Below, piece by piece: positions 1 through 7,160 of a DNA stretch of 45,166 nt. Made by a program: the position numbers and the translations under genes. Position 1 is the first letter of the stretch, and each line of letters opens with the position of its first letter. The notes under the pieces were generated by a model. It did no database searches. It was not told the DNA's origin and saw only the letters and a list, made by a program, of their open reading frames with translations. The stretch lies in the NCBI GenBank assembly GCA_964627755.1, contig CAZVIH010000024.1:1-45166 (forward strand), given 5' to 3'. Source of the stretch: B10-G9 sp964627755 (lineage in GTDB: Bacteria; Chloroflexota; Anaerolineae; Anaerolineales; UBA11858).

Positions 1-712
1 CAACCACCACTTCCCCATTGATGTAAAAAGTGGGAGTGGTTAGATTTCCGCCGGTCCACTCTTTCACCTGTTTGGCTGCTGCTTGATTCCTGGTGATATC
101 ATATTCCCTGTACTCGATCTTTTTTTCTTCAAACCAGATCCGCGCCCTGCGGCAGCCCGGGCACCATTTATTGCAAAACAGCACAACGCCTTCCAGATCC
201 AGTTCATCTTCTATTTTCTTTTCTTCAGGAGCTTTGATCGGCACATGGTCAGGCTGGATGCGGCGAATTTCCTTGAACAAGACCTCATTATCGGGCTGTT
301 CATCAATATCATGGATATCTACATATTGAACAACCCCGTCTTTGTCAATAATGAAGATCGCTCTTTCAGATCGCCCCTCATCCTCCCGGAAAACGCCATA
401 TTCTTTTGCTATTTTTCCGTGAGGCCAGAAATCGCTGATCAATGGATATGAGATACCACCCAGGCTTTCAGCCCAGGCCTTTAATACCGGTATGTGGTCA
501 ACGCTTATGCCCAGAACCTGGACATCTAATTCCGCAAATGCAGCGTACTCCGCTTCATAGGACGGAATTTGGCTGGTTCAAACAGGCGTGAAAGCTTGTG
601 GAAAAAAAACCAGCACCGTGGTTTTTCCCCGGTATTCACTTAATGCCACTTCTTTATCAAGGTGACTCATCAGGCTGAAATCCGGAGCCTGGTCACCTAC
701 TTTGATTTTCAT
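1..712 (-). CDS. Selenocysteine-containing peroxiredoxin fused to a glutaredoxin domain (3' end off window)
   Basis: The frame runs unbroken from ATG at 712 to the window edge except for one in-frame TGA at 580-578 (codon 45). That codon sits where AhpC/TSA peroxiredoxins have the peroxidatic cysteine: the context reads FFPQAFTPV-U-TSQIPSY, whereas the family has TPVCTSQ. A SECIS-type hairpin follows at the right distance, so the codon is read as selenocysteine. Residues 1 to about 150 form the thioredoxin-fold peroxiredoxin, which reduces peroxides in the cytosol. After a charged linker (APEEKKIEDEL), a glutaredoxin domain with CNKWCPGC and the TTPTFYING cis-Pro region begins near residue 175 and probably supplies electrons to the peroxiredoxin. 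The peroxiredoxin half has no cysteine, so a resolving thiol must come from the glutaredoxin half or elsewhere. Start: GAGGAG lies just upstream of the ATG. A TGC-to-TGA mutation making a pseudogene is the alternative, but the hairpin argues against it. Confidence 0.86.
528..569 (-). promoter_or_regulatory. Bacterial SECIS element directing Sec insertion at codon 45
   Basis: Downstream of the TGA on the mRNA, a 4-bp stem (AGCG/CGCT) closes a 5-nt loop GAGTA at 542-554. The loop begins with G, and that G is 28 nt past the TGA, inside the window known for bacterial SECIS elements (roughly 16-37 nt). An outer perfect 7-bp stem, AATTCCG (569-563) with CGGAATT (534-528), brackets it. The apical stem, the G at the loop start and the spacing match what SelB recognises. 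It lies inside the coding sequence, as bacterial SECIS elements do. Confidence 0.8.
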
Positions 713-913
713 AAATATCTCTCCTCACTTAAAAAACAGTTATTCTATTACTATACTCGCTTCCAGAAAAAAATAGTGCTGGATTTGACTATTTTATACA
801 ATATTTATGATTTAAACTAGCTCGTTTATATGCTTTCCTCTTAAGGGACAATTTCTTCTATCGCGTTCAGGCATATACCGCCCGACCAAGAACTGCTCCC
901 TGATGAGCTCTAT

Positions 914-941
914 CAAAAAGGGCGACTCGTTGAGTCGCCCT
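914..941 (-). terminator. Intrinsic terminator after the DUF2804 gene
   Basis: A perfect 10-bp stem (AGGGCGACTC/GAGTCGCCCT, 919-941) with a 3-nt loop is followed on the - strand by a T run (919-915). It lies about 65 bp past the stop of the DUF2804 gene. Confidence 0.85.
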
Positions 942-1007
942 GATACATTAATACTTTTTGTTTATCCAAGCATTATTCAGATCGATCTGCAATTCCCTAT
1001 TCAGGAA

Positions 1008-2042
1008 TCACCACCTGGCTTTATGATCTTCCGCAAATCCAATCAGGTCATTGATCTCGATTTTTTCTCCATCATCACAGACCACATAACCTGAATAACG
1101 GCCAAATATTTGATGGACTTCACTGTCTATGATCACCAGCCTGGTTTCAGCAACCCTTTCTTTAAAGGGAACAAATTCCAGAGACAGGCGGTCCTGATTG
1201 TCATAAAAATGCCAGGGCGCAGTGTAATTCTCCGGCGAATAATCAATCATCACCTGATCGAGTTTATGGAGAATTCCATTCACAAAAAAGGCATTTTCGC
1301 TGGCCCGGGAGGTATCGCCAAAACCACCACCCAGATTCAACCCGATCGTCCTTCCATCCGCCAGGAATCCCGAGGCGCTGGCCCATTTCCAGAAGCTGGA
1401 GTATTCCCAGACCCCGCGCCCCCAGTCCAGAGACCCCAGACACTTGTCCGGAGAGAGAACTTCATAATCCTCTCCATAGCGGATGTGGCCCGAAGCTGGC
1501 AGGCAATTGATCTTGCGATTGTAATAGAAACGCCTTTTCCCTATAGGTATGACAATATTGATCGATTCGTGTTCAACTGGCTCAACCAAATTGATCTCAG
1601 CCTGGATTCCAAGACTATCGTGGAAACCCGGCCAGGAAATCGACAGGTTGCGGTTCCGGTCTTCAAGCTTGAAATCAAGTGACAAGTTATTATTGGAAAA
1701 ATGAGCATCTCCCGCGGTGCTGTTCCTTGGCAGAAGAATATTCTTGCCCAGGGGTACTACTATTCCCTCTTCGTGTAAATCACCCGAAGTGAAATCTAAT
1801 GTATATACAAAAATATTGCCGGCATAACCCAGGTCTGCGATGGTGGCAGAGAAAAACCTTTTGGGAGTAAAAATAGCATAATAGTCCCAGCGTTTAACCC
1901 TGAACCACTGGAGGAACTTCAGTTGATAAAAATTCACATTCTCCAGGTTGCAGTCAAGGTTCTGGTGCCTGGCCCATCCTACCTGAGTCAATTTGCCCTG
2001 GTTGTCCAATAACACACCACTTTCTTTGATTTGATTCTGCAT
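1008..2042 (-). CDS. DUF2804 family protein
   Basis: A 344-residue soluble protein of the DUF2804 family, with no signal peptide or membrane segment. Family-typical blocks are visible: LDWGRGVW followed by FWKWASASG, DGRTIGLNLGGGFGD and ENAFFVNGILHKL in the middle, and the YSGYV block near the C-terminus. The fold is probably a lipocalin-like beta structure as in related families. The biochemical function is unknown. I chose ATG at 2042 because AAGGAGG lies 8 bases upstream; an in-frame start at 2129 would add 29 residues that overlap the terminator of the upstream gene. It appears to be a single-gene unit between two terminators. Confidence 0.85.
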   Translation of the reverse strand: MQNQIKESGVLLDNQGKLTQVGWARHQNLDCNLENVNFYQLKFLQWFRVKRWDYYAIFTPKRFFSATIADLGYAGNIFVYTLDFTSGDLHEEGIVVPLGKNILLPRNSTAGDAHFSNNNLSLDFKLEDRNRNLSISWPGFHDSLGIQAEINLVEPVEHESINIVIPIGKRRFYYNRKINCLPASGHIRYGEDYEVLSPDKCLGSLDWGRGVWEYSSFWKWASASGFLADGRTIGLNLGGGFGDTSRASENAFFVNGILHKLDQVMIDYSPENYTAPWHFYDNQDRLSLEFVPFKERVAETRLVIIDSEVHQIFGRYSGYVVCDDGEKIEINDLIGFAEDHKARW

Positions 2043-2112
2043 CTTACCCCTCCTTAAAGTCAAACGCTGGGATTCCACACATATTATATTCTGAGATAAA
2101 TCTAAGACCAAT

Positions 2113-2139
2113 AAAAAAGGGCGACCCAACGGATCGCCC
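2113..2139 (-). terminator. Intrinsic terminator after the membrane protein gene
   Basis: GGGCGAYCC-type stem (2119-2139) with a short loop, followed on the - strand by six T (2118-2113). Its stem shares the GGGCGA core with the terminator at 914-941. Confidence 0.75.
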
Positions 2140-2213
2140 AGGATATCTTTCAGTCTTTACTTCTGAAAACCTGATCAACTGACGTTTTACGATTCACACC
2201 TTACCTTATAAAC

Positions 2214-3101
2214 TTATGCCTCACTCTTTACAATTTCCATTCCCCCCACAAACTCACGCCAGGCCAGGGTCCAGAGGGTCGATAGATAGGCACTGAAAGC
2301 ACCTTGGATCAGGATCAGCAGGGGCCATAACAGACAGCATAAAACCATCAGAAAACCTGGCACAATCATTACAATAAAGAGTCCAATACTGATTGTTATC
2401 TGGATCAGGAACAAAATCAACGCAGTGCCCAGATTATCAGCCAGGACTTCAAATCCTCGTCGATAGGAAGCGACCACACACAGGTCTTCCAGCATACAGG
2501 CCCTGTTGGCAAATGTGCTCATTATTGACAGCAAGAGGATGATCGGAAGCAACAAACAAGACAAGAGGATCAGCGGTAAAAATGGCCCCATACCAGCGTA
2601 CGGCCAAACGCCATCCATCAGTTCCGCAAAACCGCCGTAGGAAAAAAATATTGTCAAACTGCCAATAAAAAGGGCTAAACCAGGAATAGCTGGCACCAGA
2701 TCGATACCCAATAAACGCCAGCCCTTTTTCCATCCAGCCCGGAATGCAGTGGAAAAGTTAGTCTGGTTATCAACTTCAATATCATTTACTGCGCTGATCA
2801 ATCCACCCCTGGCTATGGTACCAACCACCCACAATGCCAGCCCCACTACAATTATTACAACTCCCAGGGTTATCAAACCGAGGACCGCCAGGATCGACAG
2901 ATCTAGATTCTGGAAAGGAGAACCGTAATCAAAGCTGGGCATATCGGACCAGGGCATATCCCCACCATCAAAAACATAACGGCTCGAATTGCCGCTGGAT
3001 CCACTTGATCCGCTCAGAGCAACAAGTACACCCAAGAGTATCAGGAATTTATATTTCCAGATAATGTCCCAGGCTCTTGTAAACAGTTTACCGTAATCCA
3101 T
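2214..3101 (-). CDS. Multi-pass membrane protein of unknown function
   Basis: A 295-residue integral membrane protein. A hydrophobic segment at about 19-33 is followed by a Ser/Gly-rich stretch and an acidic aromatic loop (GGDMPWSDMPSFDYGSPF). Further hydrophobic segments lie at about 69-96, 134-152, 171-196 and 222-265. It resembles the loosely defined bacterial families with a glycerophosphodiesterase-type membrane domain (DUF7544-like), but no catalytic motif is visible and I do not assign a function. AGGAGG lies 7 bases upstream of the ATG. It is followed by its own terminator and is divergent from the lipoprotein genes that begin at 3328. Confidence 0.7.
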   Translation of the reverse strand: MDYGKLFTRAWDIIWKYKFLILLGVLVALSGSSGSSGNSSRYVFDGGDMPWSDMPSFDYGSPFQNLDLSILAVLGLITLGVVIIVVGLALWVVGTIARGGLISAVNDIEVDNQTNFSTAFRAGWKKGWRLLGIDLVPAIPGLALFIGSLTIFFSYGGFAELMDGVWPYAGMGPFLPLILLSCLLLPIILLLSIMSTFANRACMLEDLCVVASYRRGFEVLADNLGTALILFLIQITISIGLFIVMIVPGFLMVLCCLLWPLLILIQGAFSAYLSTLWTLAWREFVGGMEIVKSEA

Positions 3102-3327
3102 TTTTCCTCCTCGAGCAAGAATCCTCTCTACTTTTTATCTTACACTATTCCTGGACCAGATGATATCAGTCCATAAAAATCATCTCATAATGCAATATAC
3201 GGATAATTTATGGGAGAGTTGTATACAATATTAATAAACGAGCCAGCAGCGCAGAGAATACTGATCAGTCACCGGCATCTGTTACAATTAATAGTAATAG
3301 AAATTCAGTGCTTGGAGGATATTAAAT

Positions 3328-4218
3328 ATGAAAAAGATCCTGGTTTTAGGATTGACGATCATCCTCTTAACCGGCTGTCTTCCTCAACAAATCGAACCCG
3401 CAGCAGAAGCTGGTGACACTATTGCCACTCTGGTAGCAGCCACTTTAACTGCGGAGCCCCAGTCAAAGGATCAACCCGGCCAGACAATTATGGCATCAGT
3501 GTCCACTGTCACCCCGGATCCATCCCTCCCGACTGCGGAAGGACCGACAGCCACACCAACTCTGACCGCCACCAGCACGGCCACAGCCACTGCTACCCTC
3601 ACCCCCACCATCACTTTTACGCCCACGCTCTCGCCGGAAGATCCCGTTCTCTCGCTGGGTGTACCTTCCGTAAAGGACACCTTCGATAGCGGCTCGATCA
3701 TCTACCAGTATGATGAATCCCAATCCAGTTTCCAGGTTGATGACGACAAGTTTGTTCTGGTCGCTAAAAAAGCCAATAATTATGAAACCTGGAGCCTTTC
3801 CTGGGAGGAACTGACTAACTTCTACCTGGAAATCACCGGTTCGTTCGGGGATGATTGCGGCGGAAAAGACCGCTATGGGATGATCTTCCGGGCTCCCGAT
3901 ACAACTGAAGGCTACCTGATCAGCATCTCCTGTGATGGCTCCTTCCGGTTAAGCACCTGGGAAAGTGAAGCAGAAGAATACACAACAATCAAAAAATGGA
4001 CCGCCAGTGAACACATCAATGCTGGGCCAGGTGGAGCGAACAGACTTGGTGTATTGGTGAAGGGAACAAAGATCACCGGCTTTATCAACGGTCGCCAGGT
4101 ATTTGAGCTCACCGACAGTACATTTAACAAAGGGCGTTTTGGTGTTATGGTAGCCGCCACTGACACAGCTGGATTTACAGCCTATCTGACCCAGGTGGTT
4201 TACTGGAAACTGCCCTGA
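3328..4218 (+). CDS. Lipoprotein with a concanavalin-like beta-sandwich domain (first of a tandem pair)
   Basis: 296 residues. A lipoprotein signal peptide ends in the lipobox LTGC (Cys17), so the protein should be anchored on the outer face of the membrane. A Thr/Pro/Ala-rich linker (residues about 60-105) leads to a globular domain (about 110-296) with DTFDSGS, TNFYLEITGSFGDDCGGKDRYGMIFRAP, SCDGSFRLSTW, NRLGVLVKG and FINGRQVFELTD blocks. This pattern is typical of laminin-G/DUF1080-like sandwich domains that often bind carbohydrate; no ligand can be named. GGAGG precedes the ATG. The downstream gene is a clear paralogue and the spacing suggests one operon. Confidence 0.8.
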   Translation: MKKILVLGLTIILLTGCLPQQIEPAAEAGDTIATLVAATLTAEPQSKDQPGQTIMASVSTVTPDPSLPTAEGPTATPTLTATSTATATATLTPTITFTPTLSPEDPVLSLGVPSVKDTFDSGSIIYQYDESQSSFQVDDDKFVLVAKKANNYETWSLSWEELTNFYLEITGSFGDDCGGKDRYGMIFRAPDTTEGYLISISCDGSFRLSTWESEAEEYTTIKKWTASEHINAGPGGANRLGVLVKGTKITGFINGRQVFELTDSTFNKGRFGVMVAATDTAGFTAYLTQVVYWKLP

Positions 4219-4274
4219 TGGGTACCTGCGTTGAACCACCAGAGCTGATTTGTGATCGAGGGAAATGGCAGGGT

Positions 4275-5129
4275 ATGAGAAAGGTCTTGTTAGTATGGTT
4301 GGTTATAGTTATGTTAACCGGCTGTATTCCTCAACAACCTAAGCTGAACATCACTGATCAGGACAATATTGATCCTGGTCTGGCAGCAACCCAAGCCGCA
4401 ACATCCCTTGTGATTGCGCCCCCAAAAAAGCCCTATCAGACGCCGGATCCAAATGCTCCGACTAGGACTCACAATCCAGATATCCCCACCCGGACACCGA
4501 CAATTACATTAACCCCCACAATAACTCCCACAGCCACACTCGACCCGGAAGATCCAGTATCCTCTCTGGATGATCCCTGGTTCCGGGATAACTTTGCCAA
4601 CGGGTCGAATTTTTTCCTTTATGATGAGTCCCAATCCAGCTACCAGGTTGATAACAACCAAATGATCCTGGTCGCTAAAAAGGCCAATAATTTTGAGACC
4701 TGGAGCCTTGCCTCCCCCACCCTGTATAATTTTTATCTGGAAACCACCGGAACCTTTGGCGATGAATGCGGCGGCAAAGACCGCTATGGTCTGATATTCC
4801 GCGCTCCTGATACAAGCGAAGGGTATCTGATCAGCATATCCTGTGATGGCTCATTCCGGCTGAGCACCTGGGAAAATGAGCAGGAAAAATATACCAGTCT
4901 TATTCCCTGGACCAGCAGCAAATATGTTTTCCCGGGACCTGGCGCTGAAAACCGCTTGGGGATCAAAACAAATGGGACAACCTTAACCGGATTTATCAAC
5001 GGCCGCCAGGTATTTGAACTCAATGACAACACCTTTCTCCAGGGACGTTTTGGGGTTCTGGTTGCTGCTTCAGACACTGCCGGATTTAAAGCCTATCTGA
5101 CCCAGGTGGTATACTGGAATTTGCCCTGA
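4275..5129 (+). CDS. Paralogous lipoprotein with the same beta-sandwich domain
   Basis: 284 residues from the ATG at 4275, which begins a standard lipoprotein signal peptide (lipobox LTGC, then IPQQ as in the neighbour's LPQQ). An in-frame start at 4218 would put 19 non-signal residues in front, so it is rejected. The TPT linker is followed by the same domain as in the upstream gene, nearly identical over the DRYG(M/L)IFRAPDT, YLISISCDGSFRLSTWE, FINGRQVFEL and AYLTQVVYW segments. The N-terminal linker is much less conserved than the domain. The pair is a local gene duplication. Confidence 0.8.
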   Translation: MRKVLLVWLVIVMLTGCIPQQPKLNITDQDNIDPGLAATQAATSLVIAPPKKPYQTPDPNAPTRTHNPDIPTRTPTITLTPTITPTATLDPEDPVSSLDDPWFRDNFANGSNFFLYDESQSSYQVDNNQMILVAKKANNFETWSLASPTLYNFYLETTGTFGDECGGKDRYGLIFRAPDTSEGYLISISCDGSFRLSTWENEQEKYTSLIPWTSSKYVFPGPGAENRLGIKTNGTTLTGFINGRQVFELNDNTFLQGRFGVLVAASDTAGFKAYLTQVVYWNLP

Positions 5130-5166
5130 GAGTTTTCTGAGTTGGACTATAGATTGGAGAAACGTT

Positions 5167-5538
5167 ATGAAACAAAATAGAATCTGGCTTACACTTGGAA
5201 TCCTGCTAATTGGCCTGCTGTTATTATCAGCCTGCAGCCTGTCTGGTAATAAGCAACCTCTGGAAGAATCCCTGCCCCCCGAATTACCCGAGGACACTGA
5301 GTCCCTGATCATGCTGGCGAAATTCGACCTGACCCTGAAAACCGGAGTTGATCTCGAAAACATAACCACCAAATCGATCGAGGAGACACTGTTTGATGAT
5401 GCCAGTCTGGATGTTCCAGAACCAGGTGTGACCTACGAGGCAATTAACACCCCGGGGTATATCATCATGCTTGAGGCTGGCGGCGATTTATATGAATACC
5501 ACGCCTCGGGTGAAAAGGTTATTCAAGTGCCTGAATAA
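5167..5538 (+). CDS. Small lipoprotein of unknown function
   Basis: 123 residues with a clear signal peptide and lipobox LSAC (Cys23). The mature part is acidic, with no recognised domain; it ends in a short segment (YEYHASGEKVIQV) that resembles the C-terminus of small secreted lipid-anchored proteins. It begins 37 bases after the paralogous lipoprotein pair, with GGAGAAACGTT in front of the ATG, so it is probably the last gene of a three-lipoprotein operon ending at the hairpin 5559-5590. Confidence 0.7.
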   Translation: MKQNRIWLTLGILLIGLLLLSACSLSGNKQPLEESLPPELPEDTESLIMLAKFDLTLKTGVDLENITTKSIEETLFDDASLDVPEPGVTYEAINTPGYIIMLEAGGDLYEYHASGEKVIQVPE

Positions 5539-5558
5539 ATGCTGAATATCTATAAAAA

Positions 5559-5590
5559 AGAAGGCTCATCAGAATCTGAGCCTTCTTTTT
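5559..5590. terminator. Bidirectional intrinsic terminator between convergent lipoprotein genes
   Basis: A perfect 10-bp stem (AGAAGGCTCA/TGAGCCTTCT, 5559-5586) with an 8-nt loop. T run on the + side (5587-5590) and an A run before it (5554-5559) that reads as T on the - strand. Sits between genes ending at 5538 (+) and 5618 (-). Confidence 0.85.
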
Positions 5591-5617
5591 GGTTATTAAT
5601 GAGTTTCAGTAGGCAGG

Positions 5618-6739
5618 TTAAGGACAAACCGGGCAACCATCGCATCCGGTTCCATACTTTGTGGGACAGGCGTCCACACAATCCCAAAATCCATCCCCGT
5701 CTGTGTCTGTGTCTTTTTCTTCAACACCACATCCGCATACACCTGGGGACGTCTTCAGGGGATCAGCAGGGCAGGCATCCTTGCAGTCCACCTTACCATC
5801 CCCATCACTGTCTTTATCTTTCACACCGCAGCCGCATTTCCCGGGTTCAATCTTTTTCTTATCCTCCGGGCACAGATCAACACAATCTGGAGTGCCGTCT
5901 CCGTCGGTATCCACTTCACTGACATTACAGCCGCAATAACCGGGGGCTCTTTTTAAGGGATCGTAAGGGCAAAAATCTCCCCCATCATTGACGCCATCAT
6001 CATCCTCATCCATATCGCAGGGATCCCCTATCAGATCGGAATAGGCGATATTAGGGCAGATATCCTCACAATCAACAACTCCATCATCATCAAGATCAGT
6101 ATCAGGTGTTCCGCAGCCGCATACTCCAGGCTCATTTTTATCTGGATCATCTGAGCACTTATCCTGGCTATCCGGTATGCCGTCATTATCCGAATCTTTT
6201 TCAGCTGCCTTACAACCATTTTCGCCAGGTTTGATCATTTCCGGATTCGCAGGACAGCCGTCTAAGCAATCCGGAGTGCCATCAGCATCACTGTCGAGAT
6301 CTGCCACTCCGCAACCACAGGCGCCAGGGGAGGTCTTTTCTGGATCTGATGAACATTGGTCTTCTGCATCTGGAAGTCCATCCCCGTCCGAATCCTCTAC
6401 TGCCGGGTCATATTCCGGAACAACAAAATCTACGGACGCAAAAGGTTTAGTCGTTTTTTCATCCTCATAGAACCTGATGGTTACCTCCTCACCAGGTTCA
6501 AAACTTGGCCCTGAACATTTCAGCGTATCAGGTGGATCATCTACCTTTACACAATCATAGGTTTCCCCATTGACCGTGACAAAATAACCTTCTTCTGCAT
6601 GGCGCAGATAGACTGTTAGATGATCAGCATCCAGGTAGTCGATTTTGGCTACACTGATATTCGTTTGGGCCGGAAATAAAAAAGTGCAGGCAGAGAGGAA
6701 AAACAACAATAATACAGGAATGAACAGCTTTCGTTTCAT
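5618..6739 (-). CDS. Lipoprotein with thrombospondin type-3 calcium-binding repeats
   Basis: 373 residues. Signal peptide with lipobox LSAC (Cys18). Residues about 25-130 form a beta-rich domain; from about 132 to the end there are six to seven TSP3 repeats of the type DSDGDGxxDxxDxCPxDPxKxxPGxCGCG. The Asp pairs form calcium sites and the Cys residues should make disulphides on the cell surface. The last repeat decays into a Cys-rich tail (GCDGCPVCP). The role is probably structural or adhesive on the outer surface, inferred from the repeat family only. It is convergent with the preceding lipoprotein operon. Confidence 0.82.
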   Translation of the reverse strand: MKRKLFIPVLLLFFLSACTFLFPAQTNISVAKIDYLDADHLTVYLRHAEEGYFVTVNGETYDCVKVDDPPDTLKCSGPSFEPGEEVTIRFYEDEKTTKPFASVDFVVPEYDPAVEDSDGDGLPDAEDQCSSDPEKTSPGACGCGVADLDSDADGTPDCLDGCPANPEMIKPGENGCKAAEKDSDNDGIPDSQDKCSDDPDKNEPGVCGCGTPDTDLDDDGVVDCEDICPNIAYSDLIGDPCDMDEDDDGVNDGGDFCPYDPLKRAPGYCGCNVSEVDTDGDGTPDCVDLCPEDKKKIEPGKCGCGVKDKDSDGDGKVDCKDACPADPLKTSPGVCGCGVEEKDTDTDGDGFWDCVDACPTKYGTGCDGCPVCP

Positions 6740-6874
6740 GAGGACCTCACTTCAAAAAGATTTTGGCTCAAATATATTCTACACCATAATAATTTTACAC
6801 ATATTTTCCCGTAAAATGGATTACAAATCTGATATTTTTCCCCTCACAGGTAATAATATTGAAGATTTCCACAG

Positions 6875-6903
6875 TTGATAGAAGCTGTTTAGATATTTAT
6901 CTA
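6875..6903 (+). promoter_or_regulatory. Possible sigma-70 promoter for the pilus operon
   Basis: TTGATA at 6875-6880 and TATCTA at 6898-6903 with a 17-bp spacer. Only weakly supported; it would give a leader of about 250 bases before pilB. Confidence 0.3.
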
Positions 6904-7006
6904 AAACTTGATCCAGAACAACCAAAATCATTATTCCAACCTCCGAAACCAACCCTGGTCAGTGGTGAATAAACTTAAACATTCCTCTTGTCCGGAGGAT
7001 ATTTTC

Positions 7007-7027
7007 AGCTGCCGCAGGCAGTTTTTT
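7007..7027 (+). terminator. Attenuator-like hairpin in the pilB leader
   Basis: CTGCC-GCA-GGCAG (7009-7021), extendable by two pairs, is followed by six T (7022-7027). It is a short intrinsic terminator about 135 bases ahead of pilB with no gene before it on this strand, which suggests attenuation of the pilus operon. Confidence 0.45.
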
Positions 7028-7160
7028 CAGGGAAAAATTGGGGGAAAACAGCTGAATTACCTCCTGGACGAGGTAACAAAGTTGTATATCAATCCCTATA
7101 AACCTGTAATATACTTAAGAAAGGTACCGGTATCTGGCTCGTACAAACAAGGAGCTTCCT

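Larger units (their letters stand above)
6740..7160. other. Intergenic region with pilus operon leader
   Basis: About 420 bases between the divergent TSP3 lipoprotein and pilB genes. I see a possible sigma-70 promoter and a short attenuator-like hairpin, listed separately, and no convincing gene. A possible 85-codon frame at 6908-7165 starts with TTG, has no ribosome site and no recognisable protein features. Confidence 0.5.

Noticed and set aside
5618..6400. Regular repeats that could look like a CRISPR or satellite array
   Set aside because: They are codon-level repeats of a TSP3 protein, with diverged bases and no spacer pattern. No CRISPR array is seen anywhere in the window.
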